NCBI GenBank assembly: GCA_038058335.1
Contig: JBBUBI010000071.1
Location: 1 to 36,158, forward strand
DNA from: JBBTVO01 sp038058335
GTDB taxonomy: Bacteria; Patescibacteriota; Microgenomatia; Levybacterales; UBA12049
Direction of reading: 5' to 3'
Length of the DNA: 36,158 nucleotides
Shown: piece by piece, positions 31,154 through 36,158 of the stretch
Numbering within the stretch: the stretch's first letter is position 1
Layout of the letters: every line of letters begins with the position of its first letter
The notes under the pieces: model-generated
Told to the model about the DNA's origin: nothing
The model's database searches: none
The model's input: the letters and a program-made list of their open reading frames with translations, nothing else
Made by a program: the position numbers and the translations under genes

Positions 31154-33152
31154 AAAGATTTATGATAAGCTCTTTGTCTGTACTTAATTTAATTTCCTGC
31201 TTCTTTTTTCCACCTACGGTCACTATGAACAATTCTTCTTTGAGGCCAGGTTGTTTTTGAATAAGAAGAGGTAATTCTTTTTCTCCTTTAATATTCTTAG
31301 GTAGGGCGTATGCGATGGTAAATGTAGCAGTTCCCAAGGGCCTAACTGAAATAAATCCGTCAAACACTGTTTTATCAAGATCTTCATATGAAGTAACTTT
31401 TACCTCAGATCCCCTACTATCCAGCATCTTACTGCCTTTTGGCGTATAAATCCTGAACCACGTCTTATAAACAGAATTAAGACAAAGACCTCCTCTTTCA
31501 AGGTTACAATCTGAAGCTTTATGTGAATTTTTAAAGTTGATTGTCACAGTTTTTTCAATCGTATCGCCCTTTACTTTATAATCCTGCGTTACCTGCTTGG
31601 ACATATATAAATTAGCCTTGCTTCCTGAGAAATTTGCCTCATTTATATGCAGATAATCGCCTTCAAAGGGCAGAATTTTCCCATCTGCGCCTATCGCGTG
31701 AATTCCCTGCTGAGCTCCTTTGTCTTCAAGCGCAAACATTACATGCTTTTCCTCAATCTGCTTGAATAAATCCTGGAAAAGCGGTCCCCAATAAACTTTC
31801 GGTGAGGATTTCATGGCTTTTTCCATAATTGCGTAGAGAAGATCGCCAATTATAGCTTTTCTTCCGGCTTGGACTGCTGCAAGGTCTGTAACACGAAGAT
31901 CAAGACTAAGAGGCGTGCTTATATCTTTTTCAAGTTCATAAATAACCTGAGGACAATCGCATCTGGGATCAATCTTTGTAGTAAATGTCTTACCTCCTGC
32001 TTGAACGCTATCATCAAGTATTTTTATAGTCGAGACAAGAACATGCGTATCAAGAGCAATAATTCCATCAACATCCACCTTACCTCTTGCCTTGTCATAA
32101 AGATAGTTGAATTCTTTCATAGATTCTATGAAATCCGGAGAAAGATTAGAGTCTCTAAGGTTATAAAGCGGAACAGTAGGGAAATATTTCTTAATAGGCT
32201 CAGGGGCTTTTGGCTTATTTGGAATCGTATTATCCAGATTATAAATATTTTCGGATTTATCTACATGGATTATTCCCTTATCTATCCTAAATATCGCATA
32301 TGCGGTAATGAATCCTCCTGTGGGACGCAGTTCTTTATCATTCTGGAATAAAACAAGATATTTCTTCTCCGTTGGTTCACCCAAAAGCTTTGGTAATACT
32401 TTTATAAGCGGTTTTGCCTGATCTATAAATGTAACTCCTTCATCCGCCACGGTTTTAATTGAGATGATCTGATCATGAATTTTGGCAAGGGCAAAGATTC
32501 TTGGATAATGATTGGGATCAACGCCGTCCAATTCTTCTTTTACAATCCTTAGATGCTTTGCGATATCATCTATATGAGGAGTGACTTTATCCATAGTCTT
32601 AACCGCTGTCTCAATCCTCTGCTCTGCTGTGCCACCGACAAAACTCCCTTGACCCTTAAGTCCCAAAAGATCAGCGTAAGGCTTTACAGATTCAATAAAT
32701 ACTTCAGCAGCTAGGAGCCCTTCTGAGCCCGCCTTCATGGCATGCTGGACATCTCCATAATATAGATTTGCAACAGGAATAAACCTAAGATATCCCATCG
32801 AATCAAGCTCTTTCTGGGTAATTGCCAGAGCTTCTTTTGTTTTAACAAGCTCAGTTGATGCAAGTTCTATATTTTGTACTTTCAACGCATCTGCCATTAG
32901 TTTTGCCTGAACCTGCGTAGCTTTTGCGGACTTCATGGCTTTTTTCGCAGGAAGAACTATTGCAAATGAAGAGAATATTATCACGATGAATACAACAGCT
33001 AAGACAATCAGAATATTCTTGCTCCGTAAGAAACCTAATCTGCGTTTAGGTTTTCGGGAGTAAGAAGGTGCTGGGGATTTTGCGTCGCTTACTTGTGCTT
33101 CGTTTTTGCTGATTTTAGAAGAACTAAGATCTATCTTCTCAAATCCGTCCAT
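31152..33152 (-). CDS. DUF4012 membrane-anchored protein
   Basis: About 666 residues from the ATG at 33150-33152. Cytoplasmic N-terminus with Lys/Arg (YSRKPKRRLGFLRSK), one membrane segment (NILIVLAVVFIVIIFSSFAIV), helical repeats, then the DUF4012 domain with LVLFQNDKELRPTGGFITAY, the family hallmark. The C-terminal half is beta-rich and contains two Cys pairs (DPRCDCPQ; DCNLERGGLC). DUF4012 proteins are common in actinobacterial and Patescibacterial envelope loci, with unknown biochemistry. Context with sugar transferases suggests a role in surface polymer handling (inference). Confidence 0.88.
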   Translation of the reverse strand: MDGFEKIDLSSSKISKNEAQVSDAKSPAPSYSRKPKRRLGFLRSKNILIVLAVVFIVIIFSSFAIVLPAKKAMKSAKATQVQAKLMADALKVQNIELASTELVKTKEALAITQKELDSMGYLRFIPVANLYYGDVQHAMKAGSEGLLAAEVFIESVKPYADLLGLKGQGSFVGGTAEQRIETAVKTMDKVTPHIDDIAKHLRIVKEELDGVDPNHYPRIFALAKIHDQIISIKTVADEGVTFIDQAKPLIKVLPKLLGEPTEKKYLVLFQNDKELRPTGGFITAYAIFRIDKGIIHVDKSENIYNLDNTIPNKPKAPEPIKKYFPTVPLYNLRDSNLSPDFIESMKEFNYLYDKARGKVDVDGIIALDTHVLVSTIKILDDSVQAGGKTFTTKIDPRCDCPQVIYELEKDISTPLSLDLRVTDLAAVQAGRKAIIGDLLYAIMEKAMKSSPKVYWGPLFQDLFKQIEEKHVMFALEDKGAQQGIHAIGADGKILPFEGDYLHINEANFSGSKANLYMSKQVTQDYKVKGDTIEKTVTINFKNSHKASDCNLERGGLCLNSVYKTWFRIYTPKGSKMLDSRGSEVKVTSYEDLDKTVFDGFISVRPLGTATFTIAYALPKNIKGEKELPLLIQKQPGLKEELFIVTVGGKKKQEIKLSTDKELIINL

Positions 33153-33158
33153 TAGTAT

Positions 33159-33187
33159 ATTTTCTCTGAAATCAACCTCAATGTCAA
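33159..33187 (-). promoter_or_regulatory. Candidate promoter of the DUF4012 gene
   Basis: -35 TTGACA (33182-33187), 17-bp spacer, -10 GAAAAT (33159-33164, four of six), 6 nt from the ATG. A TATACT lies even nearer (33154-33159) but touches the start codon. The same weak -10 type occurs at mraZ. Confidence 0.5.
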
Positions 33188-33231
33188 GCGTAATCAGCTT
33201 TATCTTCTTTAGATAAATCGTCAACTGTCAG

Positions 33232-33248
33232 CCCCGATTTAATCGGGG
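33232..33248. repeat. Perfect 8-bp palindrome CCCCGATT/AATCGGGG
   Basis: CCCCGATT, a single T, AATCGGGG, in the 124-bp gap after the sugar transferase gene. It can form a hairpin on either strand. No T-tract follows on the minus strand, so it is at best a weak terminator. Flanks contain similar AATTGTAAATTGTCAA and GTCAAC stretches, suggesting a dispersed repeat. Confidence 0.55.
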
Positions 33249-33276
33249 TCAACGGTGAATTGTAAATTGTCAATCG

Positions 33277-33942
33277 TTATAATGCTCCTTTGCCGGAGAT
33301 CATCGCCCATGGGGTCAGAAGGATTATCCAAATATCATAAAGAATTGACCTTCTCCTTACATAATTTGCATCCATATCAATACGCTTGTCAAAATTAATC
33401 TCACTTCTTCCTGAGACTTGCCAATAACCAGTAAGCCCAGGCTTAACAGAAAGTACGACTTTTACAGACTTCTCTGTTTGAGGGTACTTCTTCTGCTGTT
33501 CACGCAATTCGTCCGGATAATATGCCCTGGGACCCACAAGGCTCATATCTCCGCTTAAAATATTTAGAAACTGAGGAACCTCATCAAGGGAAAATTTTCT
33601 GATAAATCGTCCGACTCTGGTAATCCTGGGATCATCTTTTAATTTATAACTGCCATGCCTATACTGACTATAAAGTCTTGCATATTCAGGATTTTCTCTC
33701 AGTAATTCATGGGCATTTTGTATCATTGATCTGAATTTAAACATTTTGAATAATTTTCCACCGCGCCCCACTCTTTCAGGCGTATCAGCAAATATCGGAC
33801 CTTTTGTATCAAGCTTTATTAGAATTGCAACCATAACAACAACTGGAGAAAATATTGCAAAAAGTATTGTGGAAAAAATTACATCTATAGTTCTTTTAAT
33901 AACTTCATATAGTAAGCTCTTTTTTATCTCAATGTACGGCAT
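33277..33942 (-). CDS. Undecaprenyl-phosphate sugar phosphotransferase (WcaJ/WbaP type)
   Basis: Starts a surface polysaccharide by moving a sugar-1-phosphate to undecaprenyl phosphate. 221 residues: one N-terminal membrane segment (about 18-42), then the catalytic core with KMFKFRSM, DPRITRVGRFIRKFSLDEVPQ (the Asp-Glu pair), LSGDMSLVGPRAYYPDE and KPGLTGYWQVSGRS. This is the C-terminal catalytic module found in all bacterial polyprenyl phosphosugar transferases. The donor sugar cannot be told. It starts 2 nt after the manC-like gene, so they are coupled. Confidence 0.95.
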   Translation of the reverse strand: MPYIEIKKSLLYEVIKRTIDVIFSTILFAIFSPVVVMVAILIKLDTKGPIFADTPERVGRGGKLFKMFKFRSMIQNAHELLRENPEYARLYSQYRHGSYKLKDDPRITRVGRFIRKFSLDEVPQFLNILSGDMSLVGPRAYYPDELREQQKKYPQTEKSVKVVLSVKPGLTGYWQVSGRSEINFDKRIDMDANYVRRRSILYDIWIILLTPWAMISGKGAL

Positions 33943-33944
33943 AG

Positions 33945-35027
33945 CTATGTTAGATGCTCATTCGGTGTTCCTGCAAGATTTTCCACAATTTTCTTAATCT
34001 TGGGAACGGAGTTTTTGTGACAGATGAGAAGTACATCATCCGTATTGATTACGATCATTTGAGACAAATCAATCCCCACAACAAGCTGATCTGTCTGATT
34101 AAATATTAAATTATCTGATGAGTCATTTATTAATACTTTTCCCCTAGTAACATTTTCCGAAGATGAAACCTCAAGAGCTTCCTTCAGGGCTTCCCACGCA
34201 CCTATATCGCTCCATCCCAAGTCTGCCGCAATAACCGAAATATACTTTGGATCTACTTTTTCAAGTATCGCATCATCAAAGCTAATCTTTTCAAGAGACG
34301 GATAAATTTTCTCAAGAGTTTTTTCAAAACTTTCATGCCCTACTTCTTCTTGAATTTGCATAAAAGCTTTCCACATCTCCGGCGCAAATTTTTTGTATTG
34401 AGACAATATGAATCGGGGTGTGGTCACGAAGTATCCAGGATTCCAAGCAAAATCACGGGAATGAAAAAATTTCTCTGCATCTTCAAGGCTCGGACGATAA
34501 ACCATTCTCTTAAACTTATAAATTCTTGTCCCCCGTACGTCTTCTATTTTATCTCCGAGCTCAAACCATCCTAGATTTTGATTGGCAAATCTTGCTCTTT
34601 GCCCTATAAGGATAAGCGAATTTGGGTTTTTTTGAACACGTTCTTCTGCCCATTTCAAAACCTCTCTAAATCTTCTTTCTTTTTTTACCGAATGATCACT
34701 CCAAAGAATAGCAACGGGTGTATCAGGATGCTCCTTACCTATTATAGCCATTGCAAGGCCTACAGCAGGGCCCACGTCTCTCATTTCAGGCTCGAAAATG
34801 AAATTCTCCTTAGGAATTTCATTTACATGCGGCTCGATAATTCCTTTGTATCTTTTACCAGTGGCTATATAAATATTTTCCGGTTTAAAATCCGGGGAGA
34901 GTCTTTTTAGAGTCAACTGAAGAGTAGAATGTTCGCCTAGGATTTTTTCAAACTGCTTTGGAGTACTTTTTCTAGAAAGAGGCCAAAGCCTGGTCCCTAC
35001 TCCACCAGCAAATATCGCTATATTCAT
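33945..35027 (-). CDS. manC: Mannose-1-phosphate guanylyltransferase
   Basis: Makes GDP-mannose from mannose-1-phosphate and GTP. 360 residues. Seen: AGGVGTRLWPLSRKSTPKQF (residues 7-26), FEPEMRDVGPAVGLA, the metal-binding segment LWSDHSV, WNPGYFV and DLGWSDIGAWEAL, all typical of ManC/RfbM. It lacks the C-terminal phosphomannose isomerase domain of bifunctional ManC. It lies between the GT4 gene (4-nt gap) and the sugar transferase, supplying the likely donor. Confidence 0.94.
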   Translation of the reverse strand: MNIAIFAGGVGTRLWPLSRKSTPKQFEKILGEHSTLQLTLKRLSPDFKPENIYIATGKRYKGIIEPHVNEIPKENFIFEPEMRDVGPAVGLAMAIIGKEHPDTPVAILWSDHSVKKERRFREVLKWAEERVQKNPNSLILIGQRARFANQNLGWFELGDKIEDVRGTRIYKFKRMVYRPSLEDAEKFFHSRDFAWNPGYFVTTPRFILSQYKKFAPEMWKAFMQIQEEVGHESFEKTLEKIYPSLEKISFDDAILEKVDPKYISVIAADLGWSDIGAWEALKEALEVSSSENVTRGKVLINDSSDNLIFNQTDQLVVGIDLSQMIVINTDDVLLICHKNSVPKIKKIVENLAGTPNEHLT

Positions 35028-35031
35028 AGAT

Positions 35032-36138
35032 TTAGTTTTTGGTAATCTGACTAATTTCTTTTTCGACTTTCTTCTTGAATACTTCCATACTAAATCTTCT
35101 AGCCTGCTTTATACAATCAGACGGATCAAACTTTTTTCTCTTAAACTTATTTATTGCTTGCTCAAGACTTTTTTGGGTTTGATTTTCAAAGAAAATTCCA
35201 GTCTGGCCGTCAATTATCGTCTCAAGTGCTCCGCCTTGCGAATAAGCAATCACTGGTTTTCCAAAACCTTGCGCCTCAATTATTGTAAGCCCAAAATCCT
35301 CTTTCCCAGGAAAAACCAAAGCTCTACATTCCTTATAATACTTCACCAATTCAAGATCAGTCAAGTGACCCAAGAACTCAATATTTTCCTTCGCCATCTC
35401 CCTAAGACGCTCTTCCTCCGATCCTCTTCCTACAATTTTTAACGATAATTTGAGCTTATTAAAAACTTTTATTGCTAAATCAATTTTTTTGTAAGGAACA
35501 AGCCGTGAAACAATCAGGAAATAGCTTTCGGTCGGCCGACTACCGACTACAGCTTTTCTAGAATGCCGTAGACCGTAGTCTGTAGGCGATATGCCTAGTG
35601 GCGGGTATATAACTTGCGCATCAGTATCGTAATATTTTTTTATTCTCTTCTTTACCTCTTCAGATATTGCTATTAGCGTATCAGGCCTTTGTGAAGCGAT
35701 CTTGTCCCAATTTCGCAAATAGACTACAATCGGCCAGGAAACAATTCTTAGAAATATATTTTTAAAGTATTCATCATACCCGCTCCAAAGATATCGCGTC
35801 GGAGTAAGTATGTATGATATGTGACGCGTATTCGATCTGGTGATAATTCCCTTCGAAGATTCGCTCGTAACAGATATTACCAAGTCATATTTATCGAAAT
35901 TAAAACTTTCAAAAGCAAGAGGCATGAATACCGCATAAAATTCGTGATGTGCCTTTGCGAAAGGAAATTTTTGTAAAAAGGAAGTCTTAACTTTAAAAAC
36001 TTTTGCCCAAGGAGCTTTTTGCTGATCGTAAACCGAGGTATAAAGCGGTGCTTTCGGAAAAATCTCGTGCAATGCTAAAAGAACTCTTTCTGCACCACCC
36101 CATTTATTCACCCTATCATACACCAAAGCTACCTTCAT
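35032..36138 (-). CDS. GT4 glycosyltransferase, probably mannosyl
   Basis: Retaining GT-B transferase. 368 residues: N-terminal KVALVYDRVNKWGGAERVLL and FPKAPLYTSVYD, typical of GDP-mannose-dependent WbaZ-like enzymes; PTRYLWSGYDEY; donor domain SRLVPYKKIDLAI, then KEDFGLTIIEAQGFGKPVIAY with the E-x7-E motif, and GGALETIIDGQTGIFF. About 20 residues between PPLGISP and YFLIVSR (about 186-205) have no counterpart in the family and come from an inserted repeat. Adjacent manC supports mannose as donor. The gene is complete. Confidence 0.92.
   Translation of the reverse strand: MKVALVYDRVNKWGGAERVLLALHEIFPKAPLYTSVYDQQKAPWAKVFKVKTSFLQKFPFAKAHHEFYAVFMPLAFESFNFDKYDLVISVTSESSKGIITRSNTRHISYILTPTRYLWSGYDEYFKNIFLRIVSWPIVVYLRNWDKIASQRPDTLIAISEEVKKRIKKYYDTDAQVIYPPLGISPTDYGLRHSRKAVVGSRPTESYFLIVSRLVPYKKIDLAIKVFNKLKLSLKIVGRGSEEERLREMAKENIEFLGHLTDLELVKYYKECRALVFPGKEDFGLTIIEAQGFGKPVIAYSQGGALETIIDGQTGIFFENQTQKSLEQAINKFKRKKFDPSDCIKQARRFSMEVFKKKVEKEISQITKN
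35525..35586 (-). repeat. In-frame insertion of GTAGTCGG-type repeat in GT4 gene
   Basis: Minus strand has CTACAGACTACGGTCTACGG, a spacer, then CTGTAGTCGGTAGTCGG, that is short direct and inverted copies of GACTAC/GTAGTC. It translates as TDYGLRHSRKAVVGSRPTES and interrupts the normal linker before the conserved SRLVPYKK. It is a different repeat type from that in glyS. Confidence 0.7.
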
Positions 36139-36152
36139 AAATTAATAGACAG

Positions 36153-36158
36153 ATTATA
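36153..36158 (-). promoter_or_regulatory. -10 box for GT4 gene at window edge
   Basis: TATAAT on the minus strand ending 14 nt before the ATG at 36138. The -35 lies outside the window, so this is only a candidate. Confidence 0.4.

Noticed and set aside
1..36158. UGA recoded as glycine (Gracilibacteria or SR1 code)
   Set aside because: TGA serves as a stop at several genes with correct C-termini, and glycine motifs use GGN codons throughout.
1..36158. tRNA or rRNA genes
   Set aside because: No cloverleaf with a T-arm GGTTCGA-type core or rRNA signature was recognised in the gaps, which are all short.

Overview
The window looks like chromosome from a member of the Candidate Phyla Radiation (Patescibacteria). 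This is inferred from a compact AT-rich genome, a trimmed division and cell-wall (dcw) gene set, a short RecO, a DUF4012 protein, promoters sitting directly against start codons, and small repeat insertions inside genes. Within that group a Microgenomates-like lineage is my best guess, but there is no rRNA gene to test it. TGA is used as a normal stop (for example in ftsW and ftsL), so this is not a UGA-glycine lineage. A run of 100 N at 22752-22851 marks a scaffold gap.

Layout from left to right. 1-5939 (minus strand): mraY-ftsW-murG-ftsQ-ftsA-ftsZ, tightly overlapped, behind a promoter just before mraY; ftsZ runs off the left edge. 5978-11226 (minus): three large repeat-rich secreted proteins followed by a sortase. 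One of them ends in LPATG plus a membrane segment. 11395-12416 (minus): a DUF2292-like small protein and a membrane-anchored DUF4352-like protein. 12589-14973 (plus): a polytopic membrane protein and an unrecognised protein. 14986-25999 (minus): the other half of the dcw and peptidoglycan-precursor set, in transcription order mraZ-rsmH-ftsL-ftsI-murE-murC-murA-glmU-like-HAD-glmS. 26158-31106: mixed housekeeping (anchored protein, purF, glyS, an orphan, a small membrane protein, recO). 31152-36138 (minus): a GT4 glycosyltransferase, mannose-1-phosphate guanylyltransferase, an undecaprenyl-phosphate sugar transferase and a DUF4012 protein, which reads as a surface-polysaccharide locus.

Functionally the window is mostly cell envelope: GlcN-6-P and UDP-GlcNAc supply (GlmS, GlmU-like), Mur ligases, lipid I/II synthesis (MraY, MurG), the FtsW/FtsI synthase pair, FtsL/Q/A/Z, polysaccharide priming and mannosylation, and a sortase-linked set of solenoid-like surface proteins placed between the two dcw halves.

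The most unusual points are: (1) the three-protein repeat family plus dedicated sortase, preceded by a leader with mutually exclusive hairpins; (2) a displaced second copy of the glmS 3' end, so that one unknown gene is bracketed by two glmS tails, as after integration into glmS; (3) a dispersed palindromic repeat found directly before the start codons of four genes and once in frame inside glyS; (4) an exact 10-bp-period MraZ box array; (5) many TATAAT-type -10 boxes 6-10 nt from ATG, suggesting widespread leaderless transcription.
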